DNA of 64,000 bases from Nocardioides agri (GTDB lineage: Bacteria; Actinomycetota; Actinomycetes; Propionibacteriales; Nocardioidaceae): NCBI RefSeq assembly GCF_013778305.1, contig NZ_JACEIC010000001.1, forward strand, positions 62,001 through 126,000. Direction: 5' to 3'. Position 1 is the first letter of the stretch. Each line of letters opens with the position of its first letter. The notes under the pieces were generated by a model. It searched no databases. It was not told the DNA's origin and saw only the letters and a list, made by a program, of their open reading frames with translations. The translations under genes and the position numbers were made by a program. Of the stretch, positions 42,094 through 53,091 are shown one piece after another.

Positions 42094-42925
42094 GGATCTC
42101 CGCGCCCTCGGGCGTGACCAGGATCGTGTGCTCGAACTGAGCGCTCCTGCGCCGGTCGCGCGTGACGACCGTCCAGCCGTCGTCCCACATCTCCCACTCG
42201 TGGGTGCCGAGGTTGAGCATCGGCTCGATCGTGAACGTCATGCCGACCTCGATGAGGTCGTCGTGCTCGGGGTCGTCGTAGTGCGGCACGATCAGCCCGG
42301 AGTGGAACGACGTGCCGATCCCGTGGCCGGTGAACTCCCGGACCACGCCGTAGCCGAAGCGCGCGGCGTAGGACTCGATGACCCGGCCGATGACATTGAT
42401 CCGACGACCCGGCTTCACGGCGCGGATGCCACGCGCGAGCGCCTCCTCCGTGCGCTCGACCAGCAGCCGCGTCTCCTCGTCGACGTCGCCGACGAGGAAG
42501 GTGGCGTTGGTGTCGCCGTGCACGCCGTCGAGGTACGCCGTGATGTCGATGTTGACGATGTCGCCGTCCTCGACCGGGCGGCTGTCGGGGATGCCGTGGC
42601 AGACGACCTCGTTGACGCTGGAGCACAGCGACTTCGGGAACCCGCGGTAGCCGAGGGTCGACGGGTAGGCGCCGTGGTCGCAGAGGAACTCGTGGCCGAT
42701 CCGGTCCAGCTCGTCGGTGGTGACGCCGGGCGCGACGTGGGCGCCGACCAGGTCCCGCGCCTGCGCCGCCAGCCGCCCGGCGGCGCGCATCCGCTCGATG
42801 GTCTCGGCGTCCTTGACCTCCGGGCCGTCGTAGCGGGCGGGGGCGGGCCGGTCGACGTACTCCGGCCGGGCGATGCCGACCGGCACCGGACGACGCGGCG
42901 AGATGGCTGCGGGCGTGATGGTCAC
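42080..42925 (-). CDS. map: Type I methionine aminopeptidase
   Basis: A 281-residue pita-bread peptidase with the five metal ligands in order: D in [10 protein letters not shown] and HGDTNATF, H in [12 protein letters not shown] in FTIEPMLN, E in [10 protein letters not shown]; the substrate His lies in [10 protein letters not shown]. It removes the initiator Met from nascent proteins. The N-terminal extension of about 40 residues with PxxP-like stretches ([15 protein letters not shown]) is the actinobacterial type 1c form. GTG 42925 follows a leaderless -10 (TACACT) that overlaps the divergent promoter. Confidence 0.93.
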   Translation of the reverse strand: MTITPAAISPRRPVPVGIARPEYVDRPAPARYDGPEVKDAETIERMRAAGRLAAQARDLVGAHVAPGVTTDELDRIGHEFLCDHGAYPSTLGYRGFPKSLCSSVNEVVCHGIPDSRPVEDGDIVNIDITAYLDGVHGDTNATFLVGDVDEETRLLVERTEEALARGIRAVKPGRRINVIGRVIESYAARFGYGVVREFTGHGIGTSFHSGLIVPHYDDPEHDDLIEVGMTFTIEPMLNLGTHEWEMWDDGWTVVTRDRRRSAQFEHTILVTPEGAEILTTC

Positions 42926-42933
42926 GTGGAGCA

Positions 42934-42943
42934 AGTGTAGTTT
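42934..42943. promoter_or_regulatory. Interlaced divergent leaderless promoters
   Basis: Only 26 bases separate GTG 42925 (minus) and ATG 42952 (plus). TACACT on the minus strand (42939-42934) and TAGTTT on the plus strand (42938-42943) each lie 8 bases from their start codon and overlap by 2 bases. RNA polymerase could not use both at once. Confidence 0.5.
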
Positions 42944-42951
42944 CGGGAGGC

Positions 42952-43128
42952 ATGAGCCAGTTCTGGTACTGCGTGAAGCACGGCCGGGTCGAGGACGAGA
43001 CCAACATCTGCCCGCCGATCGACCGGCTCGGTCCCTACGACTCGCGTGAGGAGGCACAGCACGCGCTCGAGAAGGCCGAGCAGCGCAACGAGGACTGGGA
43101 CAACGACCCCCAGTGGAATGACGACTGA
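42952..43128 (+). CDS. Small conserved actinobacterial protein, 58 aa
   Basis: A 58-residue protein [16 protein letters not shown]..., with Cys residues in WYCVKHG and [12 protein letters not shown], then an acidic helix ([20 protein letters not shown]) ending in Trp/Asp-rich tail. This is a short protein seen widely in actinobacteria next to map or glnA-region genes, sometimes called SPOR-like; its function is unknown. GGGAGG ends only one base before the ATG, too close for an SD, so leaderless translation is likely. Its end overlaps the next gene by 11 bases. Confidence 0.8.
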   Translation: MSQFWYCVKHGRVEDETNICPPIDRLGPYDSREEAQHALEKAEQRNEDWDNDPQWNDD

Positions 43129-43369
43129 CCCGCTCCGCACGAAGGCGTCACCCTGGCCCTTCGTCGGCATGGCGGGCATGGCCTGCGTCTTCTTCCTGTA
43201 CGCCGCGAGCGTGCTCTTCGCGCCCTGGTGGCTCGTCGTGGCCCTGCTCGTCGTCTGGGCGTTCCTGCTGGTCGTGGCGTGCGCGTGGTGGACCCCGCAC
43301 CCACGATGGGTGCCGTGGGTGCCGGGCGTCGCGCTCGTGCTGTGGGTCGCGGTCGTGCTCAGCGCCTGA
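43118..43369 (+). CDS. Small membrane protein, 83 aa
   Basis: The protein has two to three hydrophobic helices ([58 protein letters not shown]) and Trp-rich connections. ATG 43118 starts inside the preceding gene (11-base overlap), indicating coupling. No family is recognised; the function is unknown. Confidence 0.7.
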   Translation: MTTDPLRTKASPWPFVGMAGMACVFFLYAASVLFAPWWLVVALLVVWAFLLVVACAWWTPHPRWVPWVPGVALVLWVAVVLSA

Positions 43370-43382
43370 CCGCGCCCAGCCG

Positions 43383-44546
43383 TCAGCCTGCGCTCGGCCG
43401 CACCTGAAGGATCGCGTCGGCGCCGCCGCCGTTGTCGGTGGTGACGTAGAACGTCGAGCCCGGGCCGTCGACGACGGTGCGGATCCGGCCGAACCCGCGC
43501 AGCTCGTCGGGCACGTGCACCCGGCGGAGGTGGCCGTCGGCGGTCAGGGTCAGGAAGAGCACGCGGGAGGCCTTGAGCGCCGCGACGGCGAGCGTCCCGT
43601 CGTACGCGCCGAGGCCGGGGCCGGTGACGAAGCCACCTCCCGAGGTCGCGAGGGTCGGGTCACCCGACCGCCACACCGCGGCGCGCTGCCGGCCGGGCAG
43701 CCGCTGGTCGGTCATCGGCACCGACTCGTTGTAGCCGGGCACCGGGTTGTAGCCGTAGTCGCCGCCGCGCACCAGCCGGTTGACCTCGTCGTCGCGGTAG
43801 GTGCCCTGCTCGACCGACCACAGCGTGCCGTCGGCGCGCTCCGCGAGGCCCTGCACGTTGCGGTGGCCGTAGGTGTAGACGTAGCGCTGGACCCGGTTGG
43901 CCGACCGGATGAAGGGGTTCGAGGGCCACGGCCGGCCGCTGAAGCGGTCGAGCCGGAGCGTCTTGCCGCCGAAGGAGTGCAGGTTGCGAGGGTTGGCGCC
44001 GGTCGCGGCGTCCCCGGTGCCGACGTTGAGCGCGCCCCGGCGGTCGATCAGCAGCCGGCAGCCTCCGTGCCGGCCGGGCGTCACGGAGCTCGTGGGGAAG
44101 CCGCTGACCAGGACCCGGAGCTTGGTGGCCCGCGTGAGCGCGTCGTCGAGGCGCCACGCCACCACCCGCACGTCGGGACGGCCGCCGGCGCGGAACCCGC
44201 CGGCGCAGGTGTAGACGCGGTGGTTGGTAGCGAAGTCGGGGTCGACCTCGAGGCCCATCAGGCCCGTCTCGCCCGAGACCCACACCTCGCTGCTCGGGAA
44301 GGCCAGCGACCGCGTGCGGCCGTCCTCCCACACGCTCAGCGTCGCGCGGTCGCGCTGGGTGAAGAGCAGCCGCCCGCCGCCGATCGGGCGCACGTCCCAC
44401 GGGTGGTCGAGGCCGGTGACCAGCCGGCGCACCTGCAGGGCGGGGTACGACGCACGCTCGGCGCGGTCGAGGTCCGGGGCCGCGGCGGGCGCCGCCGCGG
44501 GGGTGATCACGAGCGCTGCGACGAGGGTGGCGAGGAGGGAGCGCAT
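43383..44546 (-). CDS. Exported PQQ-type sugar dehydrogenase (GSDH/Asd-like beta-propeller)
   Basis: A 387-residue protein with signal peptide (MRSLLATLVAALVITPAAAP), then the soluble glucose dehydrogenase propeller pattern: LDHPWDVRPIGGGRLLFTQR, GETGLMGLEVDPDFATNHRVY, GTGDAATGANPRNLHSFGGK, YTYGHRNVQGLAERADGTLW, GGDYGYNP. The family oxidises aldose sugars using PQQ; no pqq genes are nearby, and many actinobacterial members have unknown substrates. It is exported and monocistronic. A Cys pair (YTCAGG, GGCRLL) may form a disulfide. Confidence 0.85.
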   Translation of the reverse strand: MRSLLATLVAALVITPAAAPAAAPDLDRAERASYPALQVRRLVTGLDHPWDVRPIGGGRLLFTQRDRATLSVWEDGRTRSLAFPSSEVWVSGETGLMGLEVDPDFATNHRVYTCAGGFRAGGRPDVRVVAWRLDDALTRATKLRVLVSGFPTSSVTPGRHGGCRLLIDRRGALNVGTGDAATGANPRNLHSFGGKTLRLDRFSGRPWPSNPFIRSANRVQRYVYTYGHRNVQGLAERADGTLWSVEQGTYRDDEVNRLVRGGDYGYNPVPGYNESVPMTDQRLPGRQRAAVWRSGDPTLATSGGGFVTGPGLGAYDGTLAVAALKASRVLFLTLTADGHLRRVHVPDELRGFGRIRTVVDGPGSTFYVTTDNGGGADAILQVRPSAG

Positions 44547-44584
44547 CCCCGGAGGGTAACCGGCCAAGATGAGACGCCGGCCGG

Positions 44585-45193
44585 TCACAGCCAGCCGTTG
44601 CCGTCGGCGGTCAGCACCGCCTCCGCCCGGTTGGTGGCGCCGGTCTTGCCGATCGCCGACGACAGGTGGTTGCGCACCGTGCCCTCCGAGAGGAACAGCC
44701 GGGCGGCGATCGTGGCGACCGACGAGCCGTCGCGGGCGGCGCGCAGCACGTCGGTCTCCCGGGCGGTGAGCGGGGAGTCGCCGGCGACCAGGCTGTCGGC
44801 CGCGAGCGCCGGGTCGACCACCCGCAGCCCCTGGTGCACGCGGCGCACGGCGTCGGCGAGCTGGGCGGCCGGGGTGTCCTTGACGACGAAGCCCGAGGCG
44901 CCGGCCTGGAGCGCCCGGCGCAGGTAGCCCGGCCGGCCGAACGTCGTGACGATCAGGACCCGCGTCTCGGGCGCGGCCCGGCGGACCTCCGCCGCGGCGC
45001 TGATCCCGTCGAGCCCGGGCATCTCGACGTCGAGCAGCGCCACGTCCGGACGGTGCTCGAGCACGGCCGCGACGACCTCGTCGCCGGCCCCGACCTCGGC
45101 GACGATCTCGAGGTCGGGCTCGAGCCCGAGGAGCGCGGAGAGGGCACCGCGGACCAGCGCCTGGTCGTCGGCGAGCAGCAGCCGGATCGTCAC
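44585..45193 (-). CDS. NarL/FixJ-family response regulator (DesR-like)
   Basis: A 202-residue regulator: receiver with D in VALLDVEMPGLDG, switch VLIVTTFGR and lysine in VVKDTP, then LuxR HTH (LTARETDVLRAARDGSSVAT, SEGTVRNHLSSAIGK). GTG 45193 overlaps the stop of the sensor gene (GTGA), giving tight coupling. It is probably the controller of the adjacent ABC exporter, binding the inverted repeat at 48058 (inference). It is the last gene of the operon. Confidence 0.9.
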   Translation of the reverse strand: MTIRLLLADDQALVRGALSALLGLEPDLEIVAEVGAGDEVVAAVLEHRPDVALLDVEMPGLDGISAAAEVRRAAPETRVLIVTTFGRPGYLRRALQAGASGFVVKDTPAAQLADAVRRVHQGLRVVDPALAADSLVAGDSPLTARETDVLRAARDGSSVATIAARLFLSEGTVRNHLSSAIGKTGATNRAEAVLTADGNGWL

Positions 45194-46299
45194 GCCCGCA
45201 CCACCCGCAGGACGAAGCCCGGGTCGAGCTGCTGGGTGACGACGGTGGCACCGGTCGCGGCGGCGCGCTCCCGCAGGCCGGCCAGCCCGGAGCCGGTCCC
45301 GGGCACCGTCGGCCCGGCGCCGTCGTCGCGCACCTCGGCGGCCGTCGGGGAGAGCACGACCTGGCAGCGCCGGGCGCCCGAGTGCCGGAGCACGTTGGTC
45401 ACCCCCTCGCGGACCGTCCAGGCGAACAGCTCGCGCAGCTCGGTCGGCACCTCGTCGGCGGAGTTCGGCAGCTCGGCGTCGATCTCGGCTGCCGCGAGAG
45501 CGCTGCGGGCGCGCGCGAGCTCGCCGGGGAGGGTCAGCTCGCGGTAGCCCTCCACCGCCCGCCGGACGTCGGCCAGGGCGTCGCGGCTGAGCCGCTCGAG
45601 ATCCGCGAGCTCGGTGCGCGCCCGGTCCACGTCCTCGTCGGTGCCGCGGTCCAGCAGCCGCTGGGCGAGCTCGGCCTTGACGGTGATCACGGTGAGGGAG
45701 TGGCCGAGGATGTCGTGGAGGTCGCGGGCGAAGCGGGTGCGCTCGTTCTCGACGGCGAGGCTGGCGTTCTCCTGCTCGGCGCGGATGAGCTGGATGTTGC
45801 GGCGCATCACGGCGCGCATGCCGAAGATCGCCACGGAGGCCGCGAAGATGCCGAACGCGAGGCCGATCTGGCTGCCCCAGTCCTCCACGGCGCTCAGCGC
45901 GAGAGACCCGAGCACCAGGAGCACGACGACGACGGCCGCGACCCGGAACGGGAAGACCATCACCGCCGCGACCGCGATGTAGACGACGCTGGCGAGCCCG
46001 GTCTCGCCGAGCGTGGCCACCATGACCCCGGCGAGCAGCACCAGGGCGAGCAGGTAGGGCACCGTGAACCGCATCGGCGGGCACTCGACGAGGCGGTGCC
46101 GGTCCTCGCGCAACCGCACCCACAACGCCATGTAGACGGCCGCGAACGCGAGCGTCGCCACGATGCCTACCACGCCCTGCGGCTCGTCGCGGTGCGCCCA
46201 GCCCTCCAGCAGGGGGTCGAGCAGGAAGAAGAGCCAGATGCCGGCGAACAGCGGGCCCAGCCGACCGACCTGGTTCGGCGGGGTCCGCTGCTCGCTCAT
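45190..46299 (-). CDS. DesK-like sensor histidine kinase (HisKA_3), 369 aa
   Basis: About five membrane helices occupy residues 10-165 (GPLFAGIWLFFLLDPLLEGW onward) with little exposed loop, so it senses within the membrane. It then has a coiled linker, H-box RFARDLHDILGHSLTVITVK with the phosphoacceptor His, and a short HATPase domain (WTVREGVTNVLRHSGARRC, DDGAG, GSGLAGLRERAA). DesK-type kinases monitor membrane thickness or cell-envelope drugs. ATG 46299 is supported by a leaderless -10 box at 46307-46312. It is paired with the regulator at 44585 and adjacent to the ABC exporter genes. Confidence 0.9.
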   Translation of the reverse strand: MSEQRTPPNQVGRLGPLFAGIWLFFLLDPLLEGWAHRDEPQGVVGIVATLAFAAVYMALWVRLREDRHRLVECPPMRFTVPYLLALVLLAGVMVATLGETGLASVVYIAVAAVMVFPFRVAAVVVVLLVLGSLALSAVEDWGSQIGLAFGIFAASVAIFGMRAVMRRNIQLIRAEQENASLAVENERTRFARDLHDILGHSLTVITVKAELAQRLLDRGTDEDVDRARTELADLERLSRDALADVRRAVEGYRELTLPGELARARSALAAAEIDAELPNSADEVPTELRELFAWTVREGVTNVLRHSGARRCQVVLSPTAAEVRDDGAGPTVPGTGSGLAGLRERAAATGATVVTQQLDPGFVLRVVRA

Positions 46300-46306
46300 G
46301 CCCGGA

Positions 46307-46312
46307 AGGCTA
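46307..46312 (-). promoter_or_regulatory. Putative leaderless -10 box (TAGCCT)
   Basis: On the minus strand TAGCCT ends 7 bases before ATG 46299 of the DesK-like gene. It separates the two-component operon from the upstream ABC exporter genes. Confidence 0.5.
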
Positions 46313-46313
46313 G

Positions 46314-47092
46314 TCACACCCGGGCCGTGTCCTGGGCCATCTTCCACGCGGCGCCGCCGACGAACACGGCCAGCCACAGCGCGGCGTTGACGCACGCGAT
46401 CCAGCCGAGGTCGCCGGTGAGCGGGTAGCGGCTGATCTCGGCGACGCCGTACATCGGGGTCCACTGGGCGATCGTGTAGATCCACGAGCCCTCGTCGATC
46501 GGGATGAAGACGTTGCCGAGGAAGGACAGCAGGGCCAGGCCCGGGCCGAGGATCTGCATGGCGTTCTCGCCCGGCACGAGGTAGCCGACGAAGAGGCCCA
46601 GCGCGGCGAACACCGACGTGCACGCGAGCGTCAGCAGCGCGCACTCGACCCAGACGTCCGCCGGCATGTCGGGCTTGCCCTGCACGAGGCCGACGAGGTT
46701 GACCGCGGTGATAGCGACCGCGCCGAGCACGAGTGCGAGCAGCGCCTTCATCACGATGTACGCCGTGGGGTTGAGCGGGGTCAGCCGGAGCTGGCGCGAC
46801 CAGCCGAGCGCGCGCTCCAGCGCGACCTGGGTGCCGGACGCGGCGGCGGTGAGCGCTGCGCCGTACAGGGCCATCGAGACCATGACGTAGGCGGCGACGT
46901 TGCCGTGGCCGACGTCGTCGTTCCAGTTGGCGGCTGTGCCGAAGCTGAGGAACAGGGCGGCCGGGAAGACCATCGTGAAGAAGAGGGTCCGACGGTTGCG
47001 GAGCATCCGCTTCAGCTCGATGCCGAGCACGGTGAGGTTGAAGCCGCCGAGCCGCGGCACGCGGCGGGCGGTGGGGTCGAGGGTGGCGGTGC

Positions 47093-47096
<4 letters not shown>
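46314..47096 (-). CDS. ABC-2 type transporter permease, 260 aa
   Basis: The protein has six hydrophobic helices following LKRMLRNRRTLFFTMVFPAA, the coupling-helix region typical of ABC-2 exporters, and a conserved stretch before TM4 (GWSRQLRLTPLNPTAYIVMK). With the ATPase at 47093 it forms an exporter for lipids, drugs or antimicrobial peptides. The ATG overlaps the ATPase stop by 4 bases. Its association with a DesKR-like pair is the classical pattern of envelope-stress exporters. The substrate is unknown. Confidence 0.88.
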
Positions 47097-48001
<905 letters not shown>

Positions 48002-48057
48002 GCCTCCACCCTGGCGCCGCTCGGGCGCCGGACCCTCACACGCCCGTCACGACTGCC

Positions 48058-48075
48058 CCATGACAGGTGTCATGG
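48058..48075. promoter_or_regulatory. Inverted repeat upstream of the ABC exporter
   Basis: CCATGACA-GG-TGTCATGG has perfect 8-base arms. It lies 57 bases upstream of the ATPase start and ends exactly next to the panB stop codon. It is a likely operator, the prime candidate being the NarL-type regulator at 44585, whose family binds such dyads. A role as panB terminator is unlikely as there is no T run. Confidence 0.5.
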
Positions 48076-48930
48076 TCAGAACGTGTGCTCCTCCGCGGGG
48101 AACGTCCCGGCCTTGACGTCGGCGGCGTAGTCCTGCGCCGCCTTGAGGAGTACGCCGTGGAGGTCGGCGTACTGGCGGACGAAGCGGGGCATCCGGCCGG
48201 TGCGCAGGCCGAAGGCGTCCTGCCAGACGAGGACCTGGCCGTCGCACTGGCTGCCGGCGCCGATGCCGATGGTGGGGATGCCGACCGTGGCGGTCACGTC
48301 GGCGGCGACGTCACCCGGGACCATCTCCATGACGACCGCGAACGCGCCCGCGTCCTCCATCGCCTGCGCCTCCTCGACCACCTTCTTCGCGGCGTCGCCG
48401 CGGCCCTGCACGCGGTAGCCGCCCAGGTTGTGCTCGGACTGGGGCGTGAAGCCGATGTGCGCCATCACGGGGATGCCGCCCTCGGTGAGCTTGCGGACCT
48501 GCGGGGCCATCTCGACGCCGCCCTCGAGCTTCACGGCGTGCGCGTTGGCCTCCTTCATGAAGCGAACCGCGGTCAGGTAGGCCTGCTCGGGGGAGGCCTG
48601 GTAGGAGCCGAACGGCAGGTCGGCGACCACGAGCGCGCGGCGCACCGAGCGGGAGACGGCGCGGGCCAGGGGGATCAGCTCGTCGACGGTCACGGGCAGC
48701 GAGGTCTCGTTGCCGAACACGTTGTTGGAGGCGCTGTCGCCGACGAGGAGGACCTCGATGCCGGCCTCGTCGAAGGTCTGCGCCGCGTACTGCTCGTAGG
48801 CGGTGAGCATCGCGAACTTCTCGCCGCGCTGCTTCATCTCGCGCAGGTGGTGGGTGCGGATCCGCTTGATCGCGGCCGCTCCGTCCTGCGTGGCCGGACC
48901 GGTGCCGTACGGCGCCGTCTCCTCGCTCAT
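48076..48930 (-). CDS. panB: 3-methyl-2-oxobutanoate hydroxymethyltransferase
   Basis: A 284-residue TIM-barrel enzyme of pantothenate synthesis (adds a hydroxymethyl group from 5,10-methylene-THF to ketoisovalerate). Family motifs: FAMLTAYEQYAAQTFDEAGI, LLVGDSASNNVFG, LPFGSYQASPEQAY, GFTPQSEHNLGGYRVQG, LEMVPG-type VVMEMVPGDVA, and GIGAGSQCDGQVLVWQD. ATG 48930 has SD AGGAG; an upstream in-frame ATG at 48975 is less likely. Other pan genes are not adjacent. Confidence 0.94.
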   Translation of the reverse strand: MSEETAPYGTGPATQDGAAAIKRIRTHHLREMKQRGEKFAMLTAYEQYAAQTFDEAGIEVLLVGDSASNNVFGNETSLPVTVDELIPLARAVSRSVRRALVVADLPFGSYQASPEQAYLTAVRFMKEANAHAVKLEGGVEMAPQVRKLTEGGIPVMAHIGFTPQSEHNLGGYRVQGRGDAAKKVVEEAQAMEDAGAFAVVMEMVPGDVAADVTATVGIPTIGIGAGSQCDGQVLVWQDAFGLRTGRMPRFVRQYADLHGVLLKAAQDYAADVKAGTFPAEEHTF

Positions 48931-48990
48931 GCCAGCTCCTGAGGTGTCATCTCGCGGCTCCCTGATGGAGTCCACGGACCACTCGTCAGG

Positions 48991-50217
48991 CTAGCCCCGT
49001 GGGGCCGCTGGTGGACCTGTGTGCCTCGTCACCCCGGAGGCTGTGACGTCGTGCCGACCCGGTGCCCGTCCGCCGACGGTGACGACGGCGAGGCAGGCGA
49101 GCGCCGCACCGACGGCGACGAGCAGTGCGCCCTCGGCACCGACGCCGAGACCCGCCACGATGCCGAGCAGGTACGGCGCGAAGAAGCCCAGGTAGGTGAG
49201 GCCGTAGAAGACGGCGACGACCGCACCCCGCTCGTCGGGCGGGGCCAGGCGTTCGACCTCGCGCAGCCCCGAGACCAGGCCGCAGCCGTACGCCGCGCCG
49301 AAGAGCGGCGCCGCCGCCAGCACCCACCACCGGCTGTCGGTGGCCAGTGCGGCCAGGCCGACCAGCAGCGCGACCGTCGCGCACGCCAGGCCGACCCGGC
49401 CCGCGAGCAGCGGCGCGCGGTCGTCCAGCCGGCGGGCGATCGGCTGCACGAGGACGCCGGTGCCGAGCGTGACGCCGGTCAGCAGCCCCGCAAACGCCAC
49501 CGCGCCGGCGCTCGGCCCGTCGACCACGCTCGGCAGGTAGGCGAACGAGATCGACGCACAGCCGAACACCCAGGGCGCCGCCGGTGCGACGGCGAGGAGG
49601 AAGCGGCGGCCGTAGGTCACCGGAGGCAGGGTCAGCAGCGGCCGGACCGTCGGGCGCTGGGGCCGGGGACCCGGGGCAGGGAGCAGCAGCACGAGGGCCG
49701 CGACACCCAGCACGAGGTGGGGCAGGTAGGGGACCACCAGCGGGTGCGCGGAGACCTCCGCCACCACGCCGGCGACGAGTGGCCCCAGCCCGAAGCCCGC
49801 CGACAGCGAGAGCGCGGCGCGCCGCGCGCCGGCGCCCGGAGGGTCACCCTCGGAGAGGTCCGCGACCCAGGCGCTCGCCGCGCCGAACACGACGCCGGAG
49901 CTGACGCCGGCCAGCAGCCGCGAGATCGCGATCCCCGGCACCCAGTGGCTCGAGACGACCAGGAGCGCGGTCGCGACCGGCGAGAGCGCGACGAACGGGA
50001 CCACGACCGCACGCCGACCCCAGCGATCGGACGCCGCTCCGCCGACCAGCAGCGCCGGGATCAGGCCGACGGCGTACACCGCGAACAGCAGGGCGCGCGC
50101 CTGCGTCGACATCCCGAGCTCGGCGCGGTAGGCGAGCAGCATCGGCGAGAACTGGTTGGCGCCCCACCCGACGGCGAACATGGCCAGGGCGACGCGGTGC
50201 CAGGGTCGGAGGGTCAC
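48991..50217 (-). CDS. MFS transporter, 408 aa
   Basis: A 12-helix major facilitator: TM1 RVALAMFAVGWGANQFSPML, the conserved loop-2 GGAASDRWGRRAVVVP (G-x3-D-R-x-G-R-R), and a second repeat with VQPIARRLDDRAPLLAGR. It is probably a drug or metabolite exporter. GTG 50217 is chosen because the membrane domain starts at once; upstream codons run through the operator. It is divergent from the ArsR-like gene with a shared palindrome at 50241, so it is presumably repressed by that protein. Confidence 0.87.
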   Translation of the reverse strand: MTLRPWHRVALAMFAVGWGANQFSPMLLAYRAELGMSTQARALLFAVYAVGLIPALLVGGAASDRWGRRAVVVPFVALSPVATALLVVSSHWVPGIAISRLLAGVSSGVVFGAASAWVADLSEGDPPGAGARRAALSLSAGFGLGPLVAGVVAEVSAHPLVVPYLPHLVLGVAALVLLLPAPGPRPQRPTVRPLLTLPPVTYGRRFLLAVAPAAPWVFGCASISFAYLPSVVDGPSAGAVAFAGLLTGVTLGTGVLVQPIARRLDDRAPLLAGRVGLACATVALLVGLAALATDSRWWVLAAAPLFGAAYGCGLVSGLREVERLAPPDERGAVVAVFYGLTYLGFFAPYLLGIVAGLGVGAEGALLVAVGAALACLAVVTVGGRAPGRHDVTASGVTRHTGPPAAPRG

Positions 50218-50240
50218 CCGGCCACGGTAGACGCGGGACG

Positions 50241-50258
50241 CTTCAACGTGCGTTGAAG
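50241..50258. promoter_or_regulatory. Palindromic operator between MFS and ArsR-like genes
   Basis: CTTCAACG-TG-CGTTGAAG, with perfect 8-base arms, lies 24 bases from the MFS GTG and 24 bases from the regulator ATG, in the exact middle of the 64-base divergent gap. It is a strong candidate for autoregulated repression of both genes by the winged-helix protein at 50282. Confidence 0.65.
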
Positions 50259-50269
50259 GGTTCGCGCAG

Positions 50270-50275
50270 TACGGT
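50270..50275 (+). promoter_or_regulatory. Putative leaderless -10 box (TACGGT)
   Basis: TACGGT ends 6 bases before ATG 50282 and begins 12 bases after the palindrome, so a repressor bound at 50241-50258 would cover the -35 region. Confidence 0.5.
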
Positions 50276-50281
50276 CGCCCC

Positions 50282-50992
50282 ATGACCGGCGACACCGACC
50301 TCGCCGCCGTCGGCCGCCTCGTCGGCGACCGGGTCCGCGCGGCGATCCTGTTGAGCCTGCTGTCCGGCGGGGCGACCAGCGCGTCCGAGCTCGCCGCTGC
50401 CGCCGGCGCATCGGCATCCCTGACCAGCGCCCACCTGAGGAAGCTGCTGGACGGCGGCCTGGTCGAGGTGGCGACGTCGGGACGGCAGCGGCTCTACCGG
50501 ATCGCGTCGGTCGAGGTCGCCGAGATGCTCGAGGCGATGCAGCTGGTCGCTCCGGCGGCGCCCGTGACGTCGCTGCGGGGCGCGAGCTCCCGGCGCCGGT
50601 TGCGGCGTGCCCGGATGTGCTACGACCACCTGGCCGGCGTGCTGGGCATCGCCGTGACCGACGGTCTGGTCGCGCGCGAGGTGCTGGCGGACGGGTCGCT
50701 GGCGATCGCGGACGGCGCCGCGCCGGCGCTGGCGGAGATCGGGGTGTCGCTGACCCCGCTGCTGAGCGGCTCGCGGCCGGTCGTCCGCGCGTGCACCGAC
50801 TGGACCGAGCGCCGCCCCCACGTGTCGGGCGGACTCGGCGCCGCCGTGGCCTCGACGTTCGTCGACCGGGCCTGGGTGGTCCGGCGCCCCGGCTCGCGCG
50901 GCCTCGACGTCACGGCCGACGGCGCTGCGGCGCTCGAGGACTGGCTCGGCGTCAGGCTCACCGACGACGCCGCCTGGCGCGACTCGGCGTAG
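50282..50992 (+). CDS. ArsR-like winged-helix regulator, 236 aa
   Basis: The N-terminal 90 residues form an ArsR/SmtB-type wHTH (GRLVGDRVRAAILLSLLSGG, TSASELAAAAGASASLTSAH, LRKLLDGGLVEVATSGRQRLYRI). The C-terminal 140 residues (RARMCYDHLAGVLGIAVTDG onward) form a ligand-type domain common to actinobacterial two-domain ArsR-like repressors. No CxC metal site is present, so it probably senses an organic ligand. It would repress the divergent MFS gene through the central palindrome. Confidence 0.85.
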   Translation: MTGDTDLAAVGRLVGDRVRAAILLSLLSGGATSASELAAAAGASASLTSAHLRKLLDGGLVEVATSGRQRLYRIASVEVAEMLEAMQLVAPAAPVTSLRGASSRRRLRRARMCYDHLAGVLGIAVTDGLVAREVLADGSLAIADGAAPALAEIGVSLTPLLSGSRPVVRACTDWTERRPHVSGGLGAAVASTFVDRAWVVRRPGSRGLDVTADGAAALEDWLGVRLTDDAAWRDSA

Positions 50993-51028
50993 CCCGGCGC
51001 GGAGGACCCAGCGTGGAAGACTGGGCGC

Positions 51029-53083
<2,055 letters not shown>

Positions 53084-53091
53084 GCACGACC

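Noticed and set aside
42945-42950. GGGAGG as ribosome binding site of the 58-residue gene
   Set aside because: It ends one base before the ATG, too close to function; the leaderless -10 box TAGTTT explains translation better.
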